Program-made: the position numbers and the translations under genes
The notes under the pieces: model-generated
The model's input: the letters and a program-made list of their open reading frames with translations, nothing else
The model's database searches: none
What the model was told of the DNA's origin: nothing
NCBI GenBank assembly: GCA_027704905.1
Contig: CM051021.1
Location: 3,335,727 to 3,399,726, forward strand
DNA length: 64,000 bases
Direction: 5' to 3'
Source of the DNA: Muraenolepis orangiensis
Lineage: Eukaryota > Chordata > Actinopteri > Gadiformes > Muraenolepididae
Part shown: one piece after another, positions 27,144 to 36,188 of the stretch
Numbering within the stretch: the first letter of the stretch is position 1
How the letters are laid out: every line of letters begins with the position of its first letter

Positions 27144-30100
27144 AGTCAAGTCAAGTCAAGTCAAGTCAAGTTTATTGTCACTTCACAGTTTACAGTTTAG
27201 TATAAAGCAGTGATGTGAAATTCTTGTGTGCAATACCCGACGACAGACAGCAGTTATAAAATAAGATAAAATAAAAATAGATAAAAATAGAATAAAAAAT
27301 AGAATAAAAAATAGAATAAGGAATATAAAATAAAAATAAAAAAATGCAATTTATAAAATGCAAAAATCAGCACAGAAAAGAGCAATATATATATCTAAAT
27401 CAATGTAATAAAATATACATTGTTATATGTTATACGCCCTTGTTCAGCAGCCTGATGGCCTGACTGTGGAAGCTATCTCTAAGCCTATTTGTACGACACT
27501 TGATACTGCGGTATCGCCTGCCTGACGGTAATAGTGAGTAAAGTTCGTGGCTGGGGTGGGCAATGTCTTTTATAATTCTTTTGGCCTTGGCCACGCACCG
27601 CTGGTTGTAAATGTCCAGGAGGGAGGGGAGCTCACCTCCAACGATATACTGGGCCGTCCGCACCACCCTTTGAAGTGCTCTGCGCTCGAGTGCCGTGCAG
27701 TTCCCGTACCAGGCGGTGATACACCCTGTCAGAACACTCTCGATGGTGCCGTTGTAGAATGTTCTCAGGATGCGGGGGCCCATGCTGAATTTCTTCAGAC
27801 GCCTGAGAAAATACAGGCGTTGTTGGGCCTTTTTCACCACGTGTGTGGTGTGCGTGGACCATGTGAGGTCCTCGGAGATGTGCACGCCGAGGAACTTGAA
27901 GCTGCTGACCCTCTCTACTGCAACGCCGTCGATGGGGATAGGGCTGTGCTCTCCCCTCTGCCTCCTGAAGTCCACGATCAGCTCCTTGGTCTTCTTGACG
28001 TTGAGGGCGAGGCTGTTCTCCTGGCACCACTGCTCCAGCGATCCGACCTCCTCCCTGTAGGCTGTCTCGTCGTCGCCGGCGATCAGGCCCATCACTGTCG
28101 TGTCGTCAGCAAACTTGACGATGACGTTGGAGCTGTGCATAGCCATGCAGTCGTGGGTGTAGAGGGAGTAGAGGAGAGGGCTCAGCACGCATCCCTGGGG
28201 GGCTCCCGTGTTGAGGGTCAGTGGCTCTGATGTGGTGCTGCCCATCCTCACCACCTGGCGGCGGTCCGACAGGAGGTTCAGTATCCAGCTGCACATGGAT
28301 GGGGGTACGCCTAGACCTCTCAGCTTGGTGTCGAGCTTGGCAGGAACTATTGTGTTGAATGCTGAGCTGTAGTCCACAAACAGCATTCGCACATAACAGT
28401 TCTTCCCCTCCAGGTGGGAAAGGGCAGTGTGGAGGGCCATGGCAATTGCGTCGTCCGTGGATCTATTTTGACGATATGCAAATTGCCATGGGTCCAGCGT
28501 GGTAGGTAACACGGAGCAAATAAAGTCCTTGACCAACCTCTCGAAGCATTTGCTAACGATCGAGGTGAGGGCCACAGGTCTGTAGTCATTCAGGCATGTT
28601 ACCTTGGTTTGTTTAGGGACAGGCACGATGGTGGATATCTTGAAGACCGCGGGGACAACAGCCTGGGACAGGGAGAGGTTGAAGATGTCTGCAAAGACTC
28701 CTGCCAACTGGTCTGCGCATGCTCTGAGGACGCGGCCCGGGATGTCGTCGGGGCCTGCCGCCTTACGGATGTTCAGCTGCTTAAAGGTGCGGCGCACATC
28801 CGCCTCCGAGATGCGCAGCTGGCTGGTCTCCCCAGTCGGTGCTGGCTTCGGCGGGCTGCCGTTTACGTCGAACCGAGCAAAAAATGTATTTAGCTCTCCT
28901 GGGAGGGAGGTAGAGGAGTTCTCTACACAACTGGTTCTCCCTCTGAAGTTCGTTATCTTCTGCAGCCCCTGCCACATACCCCTCGCATCGTGTTTCTTGA
29001 ATTTATCTTCCACTCTGTCCTTATACTCCCGCTTGGCAGTGACGATGGTCTTACGGAGGTCGTAACGGGCTCTCGTATATTCCTCCGTATTCCCGGAACC
29101 AAAGGCGGCGTTACGCGCATGTAGGGCAGCGCGAACATCGCCGTTAATCCACGGTTTCTGGTTGGGATATATCCGAACCGACTTGGTCGGAACAACGTCA
29201 TCTATGCACTTCTTGATGAACCCGGTGACCGACGACGCGTACTCGTTGATGTTATTGTCCGAGGCAACGCGGAACATGTGCCAGTCAGCGTGATCAAAAC
29301 AATCCTGCAGCGTAGAATCTGATTGGTCCGACCAGCATTGGACCTCCCTCACAGCGATCGGTTGCTGCTTCAGTCTCTGCCTATAGGCGGGGAGTAGCTG
29401 GATAGAGCGGTGATCTGATTTGCCGAACGGTGGGCGGAGGAGGGCCTTGTAGCCATCACGGAAGGGAGTGTAGCAGTGGTCGAGGATCCGCTCGCCCCGT
29501 GTGTTGCTCTTTATGTGTTGGTAGAACTTCGGGAGAACCTTCTTCAGGTTCGCCTTGTTGAAGTCCCCCGCTACGATGAGAGCAGCCTCGGGGTGGGCCG
29601 ACTCCTGTTCGCTGATAGCCCCATACAGTTCCTTCAGCGCTGTGTCCGTGTTGGCTTGTGGGGGAATGTAAACAGCGGTCACGGTTACCGCTGTAAACTC
29701 CCGAGGTAGCCAGTATGGACGGCACATAAGCATCAGGTACTCCAGGTCCGGGGAACAGAAAGACTTGAGGGGATGTACATGACTTTGGTTGCACCAAGAT
29801 CTGTTTATCATGAGACATACCCCCCCTCCGCGATCTTTACCGGAGAGAGCCTTTGTTCTGTCCGCCCGGTGTACGGAAAATCCCGTCGGCTCGATAGCTG
29901 CGTCGGTAACCCCCTCCGACATCCATGTCTCCGTAAGGCAGATAATACAATTGTCCCTAGTTTCCCGGTGGAATTGAATACGAGCCTGTAGTTCGCTTAA
30001 CTTATTGTCCAGAGACTGTACATTAGCCAGTAGAATGGTGGGTAGTGGGGGGCGATCGGATCGACATCTCAGCCTGACTAGCACGCCGGCTCGCTTCCCT

Positions 30101-30386
30101 CGCTTCCTCCGGCGACGCTTGCGCGTAATCGTGCCCAAAATGGACGGAGATAATCCAGCTGTGACTTCGGGCGGGACGTCCGAGTCGAAAGAATGAAAAA
30201 ACTCCGGTAGGCGGCGAGCAACTGTCGATCTGATCTCCCAAAGTGTGCAAAAGTTATAAGTGAACTTGCTGCTAACATCCTGAACTAAAAAAGTTGCAAT
30301 AAAAAGAATAAATAACAAAAAACTGCGTCGTCGTGCGGGAGCTCGCGACACGGCAGCCATCTCGTACGGCGCCATACTCCATACTG
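27144..30386 (-). mobile_element. L2-clade LINE, apparently near full length
   Basis: Inserted within the hAT transposase with a 5-bp target duplication TATCA (27,139-27,143 and 30,387-30,391); removing the insert and one duplication restores the transposase frame. The 3' end (left on the + strand) is a short (ACTTG)n tail after CAATAAA, the usual L2 arrangement. Length is 3243 bp. Confidence 0.9.
27430..30375 (-). CDS. L2 ORF: endonuclease and reverse transcriptase
   Basis: A single uninterrupted 981-codon frame. The N-terminus has a hydrophobic stretch (SFLLFILFIATFLV). The apurinic-type endonuclease covers roughly residues 110-320 (ILLANVQSLDNKLSELQ, CLTETWMSEG, VAGDFNKANL, GKSDHRSIQL). 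The reverse transcriptase covers roughly residues 520-800 (KAAGPDDIPGRVLRACADQL, LFVDYSSAFNTIVPAKL, GAPQGCVLSPLLYSLYTHD, and the catalytic FADDTTVMG). The C-terminal region includes FLGVHISEDLTWSTHT and LPSLLDIYNQRC. It starts 11 bp inside the element's 5' boundary, so there is almost no 5' UTR unless the copy is slightly truncated. The frame is free of stops and could be competent. Confidence 0.9.
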   Translation of the reverse strand: MAPYEMAAVSRAPARRRSFLLFILFIATFLVQDVSSKFTYNFCTLWEIRSTVARRLPEFFHSFDSDVPPEVTAGLSPSILGTITRKRRRRKRGKRAGVLVRLRCRSDRPPLPTILLANVQSLDNKLSELQARIQFHRETRDNCIICLTETWMSEGVTDAAIEPTGFSVHRADRTKALSGKDRGGGVCLMINRSWCNQSHVHPLKSFCSPDLEYLMLMCRPYWLPREFTAVTVTAVYIPPQANTDTALKELYGAISEQESAHPEAALIVAGDFNKANLKKVLPKFYQHIKSNTRGERILDHCYTPFRDGYKALLRPPFGKSDHRSIQLLPAYRQRLKQQPIAVREVQCWSDQSDSTLQDCFDHADWHMFRVASDNNINEYASSVTGFIKKCIDDVVPTKSVRIYPNQKPWINGDVRAALHARNAAFGSGNTEEYTRARYDLRKTIVTAKREYKDRVEDKFKKHDARGMWQGLQKITNFRGRTSCVENSSTSLPGELNTFFARFDVNGSPPKPAPTGETSQLRISEADVRRTFKQLNIRKAAGPDDIPGRVLRACADQLAGVFADIFNLSLSQAVVPAVFKISTIVPVPKQTKVTCLNDYRPVALTSIVSKCFERLVKDFICSVLPTTLDPWQFAYRQNRSTDDAIAMALHTALSHLEGKNCYVRMLFVDYSSAFNTIVPAKLDTKLRGLGVPPSMCSWILNLLSDRRQVVRMGSTTSEPLTLNTGAPQGCVLSPLLYSLYTHDCMAMHSSNVIVKFADDTTVMGLIAGDDETAYREEVGSLEQWCQENSLALNVKKTKELIVDFRRQRGEHSPIPIDGVAVERVSSFKFLGVHISEDLTWSTHTTHVVKKAQQRLYFLRRLKKFSMGPRILRTFYNGTIESVLTGCITAWYGNCTALERRALQRVVRTAQYIVGGELPSLLDIYNQRCVAKAKRIIKDIAHPSHELYSLLPSGRRYRSIKCRTNRLRDSFHSQAIRLLNKGV

Positions 30387-31281
30387 TATCACATCATACA
30401 CCAGGAATCGTTATGTGGCAAAGCCTTGAAAATGGAACATGTAATGAGCATCATAACACGAGCGGTTAACTTTATCAGAGCCAGAGGTTTAAATCACCGC
30501 CAGTTCAAGTCTTTTCTGGCGGAGTTAAATTCGGACTATGGTGACTTGCCCTATCACACAGAGGTGCGATGGCTAAGCCAGGGAAAGGTGCTGGAAAGAT
30601 TTTTCGAGTTGCGTGAGGAGATCTGTGAGTTCATGGAAAGCAAAGGGAAAGACACATCAGAGCTCCGAAATAAAAAGTTTCTGTGTGAAGTAGCGTTTCT
30701 GTGTGACATCACGAGCCACCTGAATGCGCTAAACCTGCAGCTTCAGGGGCGGGGCCGTGTCATCACTGACATGTACGCTACAGTGAGGGCTTTTAAAACC
30801 AAGCTGCGCCTGTGGGAGACGCAGATTCTTCAGGAAAACTTGAGCCATTTCCCGCACTGCCAAACAATGAAAGAGCAGGTCGCTACCGCTGTTTTCCCAA
30901 CTAGACAGTTTACTGAAAAACTCGGCATACTTGGTGCTGACTTCACACGGCGATTTGAAGATTTTGAAGCCCAAAAAAGCAGGTTTGAACTGCTCAGTAA
31001 TCCATTTGCAGCTGACGTGGAAAGCGCACCATCAAACCTGCAAATGGAGCTGATCGAGCTCCAATGTAGTGACACACTGAAGGCAAAATATGAGTCTGTG
31101 GGCGCTGCAGAGTTTCCACGTTTCATCCCCGACACAATGCCCCATCTACGCTCCCAGGCTGCTCAAACGCTCTCTATGTTTGGCAGCACATAGTTTTCAA
31201 TAAACGTTGAACCCGTCCGGCCCTTGACTTGTAGCAATTTCTTAATTTCGGCCCACTGTGTATTTGAGTTTGACACCCCTG

Positions 31282-31446
31282 CTCTAGGTGGTTAATGGTA
31301 GAGACTAGCATGTAGTTCCTCTAACGGCCTTTAGGTGATTAATGGTAGAGACCAGCATTTAGTTCCTCTAACGGCCTCTAGGTGGTTAATGGCAGAGACT
31401 AGCATGTAGTTCCTCTAATGGCCTCTAGGTGGTTAATGGTAGAGAC
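31282..31446. repeat. 47-bp minisatellite, part 2
   Basis: About 3.5 further units of the array that begins at 24,153, starting with the second copy of the hAT target duplication. Confidence 0.95.
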
Positions 31447-31489
31447 GGTCTGCAGAAGGTCCAGTTGTGATAGACACGGTTTGCCACTG

Positions 31490-31582
31490 GTATATATATA
31501 TAGATATAGATATACACATATATATATATATAGATATATATATCTATATATCTATATATAGATATATAAAATTGTGTACTTA
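31490..31582. repeat. AT-rich palindromic low-complexity DNA
   Basis: Runs of TATATA with TAGATATA/TATCTATA motifs leading into the 94-bp palindrome. Confidence 0.85.
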
Positions 31583-31676
31583 CCCCAAAATTGAATACTT
31601 ACCTGTGTATATATCTATATATAGATATATATATCTATATATAGATATATACACAGGTAAGTATTCAATTTTGGGG
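31583..31676. repeat. 94-bp perfect palindrome
   Basis: The left arm 31,583-31,629 (starting CCCCAAAATTGAATACTTAC) is the exact reverse complement of the right arm 31,630-31,676 (ending GTAAGTATTCAATTTTGGGG). There is no spacer. The centre is AT-rich (TATATCTATATATAGATATA). Confidence 0.97.
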
Positions 31677-31885
31677 GGGGCAGTAGCTCAGTGGATAAGG
31701 ACTTGGCTTGGGAGCCGCAAGGTCGCCGGTTCAAGACCCGGAAACACCAGGTTACTGCCTAAGTGCCCTTGAGCAAGGCACCCCCCTACACTGCTCCCCG
31801 GGCGCTGTACTAATGGCTGCCCACTGCTCCTAACACTAGGATGGGTCAAATGCAGAGAAGTAATTTCCCTCGGGATAAAATAAGT
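31677..31885 (+). mobile_element. tRNA-derived SINE
   Basis: A-box-like TAGCTCAGTGGATAAGGAC and B-box-like GGTTCAAGACCC lie at tRNA-like spacing. The body is GTGCCCTTGAGCAAGGCACC, ACTGCTCCCCGGGCGCTG and TGGCTGCCCACTGCTCC. The 3' end is AATTTCCCTCGGGATAAAAT followed by A/T-rich repeats. Relatives are at 10,515 (reverse) and 55,316. Confidence 0.82.
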
Positions 31886-31904
31886 AGTTAAAATTAAATT
31901 AAAT

Positions 31905-32350
31905 TAAAAACAGGTAGTGAGCAAGGGTTTGCAATTATATCAACAGGATAAATATATATATAAAGGGATATACAGTTGTATCAACATTTGAAGATTAAAT
32001 ATATATACAGAAGTTCCAGTAAACATGTACATTGATGGTGATAGGATATAGTGAGCAGAGTTCAGAGGTGGGCAGCAGAGCCGGGGGGCAAGGTGGGAGG
32101 GCAACACAGTGTGCCCTACCACACTGTGATGCAGTTGGTGAGGATGCTTTCGATGGCACACCGGTAACAGTTCACCAGAATCGGAGGGGACAGGTGGGTT
32201 TTCCTCAGTCTCCTCAGGAAGAAGAGACGCTGGTGAGCCTTCTTGACCAGTGTGGCAGTGTTAAGTGTTAGGCTTGTGTTGGTGGAAACAAGGAGAGGTC
32301 CTCGGAGATGTCAACCCCCAGGAATTTGAAGCTGGAGACACGCTTGACCT
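31905..32350 (-). mobile_element. LINE 3' fragment (Rex1/L2-like)
   Basis: Minus-strand reading has VSSFKFLGVDISEDLS, then broken frames (SLLPEETEENPPVPSDSGE, GHTVLPSH) and a tail with GATATAATTGCAAACCCTTG, like the tails at 1590 and 51,150. Confidence 0.6.
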
Positions 32351-32379
32351 CCATAAGCCCCCATAAGCTGTACAATATA

Positions 32380-32459
32380 TTATAAACAACACTATATACT
32401 ATACTCTGTCCTATACTATAAACAACACTATATACTATACTCTGTCCTATACTATAAAC
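32380..32459. repeat. 37-bp tandem repeat hosting a hAT insertion
   Basis: Units of TATACTATAAACAACACTAT plus ATACTATACTCTGTCC. The array continues at 34,396-34,450 after the transposon. Confidence 0.85.
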
Positions 32460-32501
32460 CAGTGGCGAAGCGTGTCTATCACAACTGGACCTTCTGTAGA
32501 C

Positions 32502-32885
32502 CAGGGGTTCCCCAACTTTTCAGCCCGCGACCCCCAATAACAGACCCCCCCCCCCCCTCTATCACCAGAGGGACTGGAACATTAAAAACAACGTGTGCAC
32601 AGATCTTCACCATCGAGAACATCGTGAAGTCCAAGGGGGGGGGGGGGGGGTAATCGTGATATTGAAAATTGTGTGTGGCTTTTTTTTCAGCTGCAAATGA
32701 TACTGTCGTGAATCTGTCGGAATCAAAATTCCTTTATTCGTCACCCGTACATATATAAAAATATCTATGCACACGTTATTATTAACAATAAAAACCTCAT
32801 GGTCACATCAAGAGGATTCTGAAATCATCTCGCGACCCCCCCCCCCCCCCTCGGGGTCCCGCGCCCCCCACTTTGGGAACCCCTG
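32502..32885. mobile_element. hAT MITE nested in the larger hAT, 384 bp
   Basis: Exact 8-bp target duplication CTGTAGAC (32,494-32,501 and 32,886-32,893). Ends are CAGGGGTTCCCCAAC and, reversed, CAGGGGTTCCCAAAG. It contains C-rich and G-rich homopolymers and no coding potential. Confidence 0.9.
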
Positions 32886-33120
32886 CTGTAGACCACCACC
32901 CCCACCATCACCACCACCATTCGAAAATTCAGTTGTTCTAGTCAGACGGACGTCACGGAGGAGTCACTTTATGCCTTATATCATTTAGGAAGATCAGATT
33001 GTCGCAGCCAATTCCCAAGTGTACCATAGTTGTAAAGCAGTGTCCATGTAGTGAAGTAACAGACCACCACAGACCACCACACACAGGCTATCGGTTAAAG
33101 GGACGGTCTAACACGCTTCA

Positions 33121-33330
33121 CGTGAAAAGGCTTAACGTAACTTTGGAACTTTAAGTTCCAAAATAGCGATCAATAATCACCAAATGTCCCTGGCATATGT
33201 CTTGTCATTAGCACTTTCACCTGTCAAAATGAAAGTGAAAAGGTGAAAGTGCTAATGACAAAACATATGCAAATTTGGTGATTATTGATCGCGGTTTTGT
33301 AACTCTTAGTTACGTCAAGTCTTTTCACGT
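33121..33330. repeat. Long imperfect inverted repeat
   Basis: Left arm 33,121-33,231 and right arm 33,241-33,330 share, in inverted orientation, GCGATCAATAATCACCAAAT, CATATG, TTGTCATTAGCACTTTCACC and CGTGAAAAG. The loop is about 10 bp. It lies inside the hAT element. Confidence 0.9.
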
Positions 33331-34619
33331 TAAGCAATGCAAAGAAAGATCAAGTCCAAACTCTCAATTTAAATGCACAACAATGCTTAACAAACCCAAG
33401 TCAGCCATTAACTAATCAGTCAACAAGTGTGTGGAAACAAAATGCAACAACCAGCTCAACGAGACGCAACACAGAGACAAAACCAGCAAAGACAAATGAG
33501 TCTCACTCACCAATGATGTTCACTTAAAGACCAAATCCATTCTCCTGTCCTTCTGGATGAATGGTTCGACCACCATCAGGTCATAAAGATGATCGCTTTT
33601 CAGATCCAAAATAAGTTCCAATTCCCTGCTCTCTTGTCGGTCCCAAACAGCAACACTCCCATCAGTAGAGCCTCTTGTGGCTAGTAGAGCCCGTTAGCCA
33701 CGGGTATCGTTCCCAGTTGCTACTCTGAAAATGGCGAACATAGCCTGCTTTAACTACTTGAGTCAGCTCCAGATTGTCAGGTGTTGGACGGCCTTTTTTA
33801 ATAATGTCCATTTTAACATTAAATGGTCGTCTTGAAAATGGTTCACACAATAATTCCGCCACGACATCATCTTCACCTGTTGCCATTTTGGCGTAAAAAA
33901 AACAACGTAGAAAACGTAACATTACGCTAGATCCACTCTCGCGCCAGCCACCACCTTGCACCCTCTAGCTCCATATTGAGCTGCCGGGGAAATCTGAAAG
34001 AATACGCCCATTGGCTACAAATCACGATATGATTGGTTGATCAAATTGTCAATCCAAACGTACGCTATCATTCCGTCTAAGGGCCAATGTCAGCGGGAAT
34101 ACTTTGGTTGATTTACGTTGGATATTCTTCCCAGCAACCCAGAAAAATATCTGATTGGTTGCATTGTTTTTCCAACACAAAACCACTCAAATGCGTTGTG
34201 CATGGACCGAGAAAGACAAACAAATCAACGTAACACTGTATTATAACACAGATACGATTCTCATTTATTCATTTTATTTAAATTTTATTAAATTGTATTA
34301 CATTTTATTAATACAATTAATTCGATTCTTTGGTTTCATCTGAGAGTTCCAGGGTCTTCTCTGAATACCTTGAAGGCCCTGACGCTTCACCACTGCTATA
34401 AACAACACTATACTCTGTACTATACTATAAACAACACTATACTATAACAATACTGTACACAACATAAATAACAATAAAGTGACAGAGAGACATTTTTAAA
34501 GCAGCAGCATCATGAATACAGTGCAGCACAGTGAAGAACAGCCACCAGCCATTGACATGGCTACTTGCGGGCTCCACCCGAAGACAAGGACACAGGTTGA
34601 TGAGGAATCCGGTTCATCG

Positions 34620-34760
34620 CAATTGTGGTGGTGGCTGTTTTAACCTGTGGGCCTTGATTTACAACGACCCACAGGTGTGCAGCCTCACCAGCCAATCAGT
34701 CCAATTCAGGCCAGGTGAGGCTGCTTAAACCAGCCACCAACACACACTCCACAAATGCGT
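34620..34760 (+). repeat. Unexpanded relative of the 45-bp array
   Basis: ACCTGTGGGCCTTGATTTAC, CAGGTGTGCAGCCTCACC, then one copy of the motif AGGCCAGGTGAGGCTGCTT, then CCAGCCACCAACACACACTC. The order matches the two flanks of the array at 22,200-23,168. Confidence 0.85.
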
Positions 34761-34844
34761 GTGTGTGTGTGTCGTCTCTCCCCCCCCTCCACAATCTGTC
34801 CCACCCGGTGATGGAGGCCATGTTTGAGAACATTACACACTCAC

Positions 34845-34847
<3 letters not shown>

Positions 34848-34920
<73 letters not shown>

Positions 34921-34935
34921 TCACACTCACACACC
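34848..34935. repeat. (CT)n microsatellite
   Basis: Pure CT to about 34,916, then CACACTCACAC. Confidence 0.96.
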
Positions 34936-34981
34936 CATTTATTGTGTGTTTGTCGGAATTTATGATGTTCTGTCTACCAAA

Positions 34982-35464
34982 CAGGTGAGGGTTCAGTTAG
35001 GGCTGGTAGACAGACAGGTGAGGGTTCAGTTAGGGCTGGTAGACAGACAGGTGAGGGTTCAGTAAGGGCTGGTAGACAGACAGGTGAGGGTTCAGTTAGG
35101 GCTGGTAGACAGACAGGTGAGGGTTCAGTAAGGGCTGGTAGACAGACAGGTGAGGGTTCAGTTAGGGCTGGTAGACAGACAGATGAGGGTTCAGTAAGGG
35201 CTGGTAGACAGACAGGTGAGGGTTCAGTAAGGGCTGGTAGACAGACAGGTGAGGGTTCAGTTAGGGCTGGTAGACAGACAGGTGAGGGTTCAGTAAGGGC
35301 TGGTAGACAGACAGGTGAGGGTTCAGTTAGGGCTGGTAGACAGACAGGTGAGGGTTCAGTAAGGGCTGGTAGACAGACAGGTGAGGGTTCAGTTAGGGCT
35401 GGTAGACAGACAGGTGAGGGTTCAGTAAGGGCTGGTCGACAGACAGGTGAGGGTTCAGTTAGGG

Positions 35465-35466
<2 letters not shown>
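34982..35466. repeat. 33-bp minisatellite
   Basis: About 14.5 copies of GTGAGGGTTCAGTTAGGGCT plus GGTAGACAGACAG. TTAGGGCT alternates with TAAGGGCT in a near-regular pattern. Thirty-three is a multiple of three, so the minus strand is open (PALTEPSPVCL repeated); not a gene. Confidence 0.96.

Positions 35467-35518
<52 letters not shown>
35467..35518. repeat. (CA)n microsatellite
   Basis: Pure CA run directly after the 33-bp array. Confidence 0.96.
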
Positions 35519-35519
<1 letters not shown>

Positions 35520-35750
35520 CAGCTGAAAATCTGTGTTATTGGCGTAGATGTTTATATACAATATAAAACGGAACATTATATATAACTGAACATAACTGAA
35601 TATTATATAAAGCTGAACATTACATATAGCTGAACATTATATATTATTAAACATAATACATAACTAAACTAAATTACATAGTAAGAACAATGAGTAAAGA
35701 GTAACATGACACTTGTGTGTGTGCGTCACGTTCTAGTCTCATGTAGATAA

Positions 35751-35781
35751 TGACGTCAGAGCCTTCTTGAGTTCCTATTGG
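35751..35781 (+). promoter_or_regulatory. X2/Y-like MHC class I promoter module
   Basis: TGACGTCA (35,751-35,758) is an X2/CRE box. ATTGG (35,777-35,781) is a Y box (inverted CCAAT) 18 bp downstream, close to the stereotyped X2-Y spacing of MHC promoters bound by RFX, CREB/ATF and NF-Y with NLRC5. It lies about 175-205 bp before the start codon. No confident S or X1 box was identified. Confidence 0.6.
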
Positions 35782-35867
35782 TCCTTGTCCTTCCTTAGCG
35801 TCTTGTAGACAGGCTTCCTGGTCGTCAGATGCTGGAGTGTGAGTCTCGTCTGTTGATTCTCTCATTA

Positions 35868-35935
35868 CATTACATTATATAACATTACATTACAGTCATT
35901 TAGCAGACGCTTGTATCCTAAGCGACTTCCATCTC
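35868..35935 (-). mobile_element. SINE/LINE-tail fragment in the MHC leader region
   Basis: CAGTCATTTAGCAGACGCTT and CTAAGCGACTT after an (ACATT)n run are the reverse complement of a very common fish retroposon tail; a + copy is at 50,585-50,630 (TAAGTCGCTTTGGATAAAAG). It sits between the X2/Y module and the start codon. Confidence 0.75.
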
Positions 35936-35955
35936 TTTCTTCTAGATGCATCGAT

Positions 35956-36010
35956 ATGACGGCGCTAAGAGGGATACTGCTGTTGCTTTGTTGTCTCGGT
36001 GTGTCCTCAG
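35956..36010 (+). CDS. MHC class I exon 1 (signal peptide)
   Basis: MTALRGILLLLCCLGVSS, then donor GTAACA; phase 1. An ATG 10 bp upstream (35,946) is in another frame. TTTCTTCTAG just before it (to 35,945) looks like a splice acceptor, so a 5' UTR intron is possible. Confidence 0.85.
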
Positions 36011-36176
36011 GTAACACCGCTTACAACTCACTTTGGATTGATTTAAAACACACTTGAACCCATGTTGGTTTAGTGTCCGTCAATAGACGCTGTTTTAGTG
36101 GGTTAATTCATCCACAACACCATTCATCATTTACTTCCAATACTTAAACACATATCAGATTATTTATGGTGGGTTC

Positions 36177-36188
36177 GAAACCGAAACT
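36177..36188 (+). promoter_or_regulatory. ISRE-like element in MHC intron 1
   Basis: GAAACCGAAACT fits the GAAANNGAAACT consensus for IRF/ISGF3 binding exactly. It lies 167 bp after exon 1. Confidence 0.5.

Larger units (their letters stand above)
26311..31193 (+). pseudogene. hAT transposase, one stop plus an L2 insertion
   Basis: Segments 26,311-27,143 and 30,392-31,193 form one frame. The N-terminus has a BED-type finger (VCLLCGDSVAVMKEYN with a following HYETKHH). The middle has LAVDESTDTSDTAQLS and GLTTDGAPAMCG. The C-terminus has YHTEVRWLSQGKVLERFFEL and ends in MFGST. Defects are a TAA at 26,575-26,577 (after MFTKA) and the 3.2-kb L2. There are no frameshifts, so the copy is fairly young. 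Confidence 0.88.
26064..31281 (+). mobile_element. hAT (Charlie-like) transposon, interrupted by an L2
   Basis: Inserted in the 47-bp array with an exact 8-bp target duplication CTCTAGGT (26,056-26,063 and 31,282-31,289). The right terminus, reversed, is CAGGGGTGTCAAACTCA; the left is CACATGTGTCAAACTCA, with its first bases mutated. The net length without the L2 is about 1.97 kb. It encodes a BED-finger hAT transposase of the type domesticated in GTF2IRD2. Confidence 0.92.
32460..34395 (-). mobile_element. hAT element with a TTF-zinc-finger transposase fragment
   Basis: Exact 8-bp target duplication CTATAAAC (32,452-32,459 and 34,396-34,403). The termini are CAGTGGCGAAGCGT at the left and, reversed, CAGTGGTGAAGCGT at the right. 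On the minus strand, 33,662-33,961 encodes the N-terminus of a TTF-type/ZMYM1-like transposase (FSRRPFNVKMDIIKKGRP, FQSSNWERYPWLTGSTS). The remainder is lost or replaced, so this is an internally deleted copy of 1936 bp. Confidence 0.85.

Noticed and set aside
27547..28230. 227-codon + strand frame
   Set aside because: Antisense shadow of the L2 reverse transcriptase.
34974..35576. 200-codon minus-strand frame of PALTEPSPVCL repeats
   Set aside because: Product of a 33-bp minisatellite read in frame; no start context, no domain, ends in a CA microsatellite.
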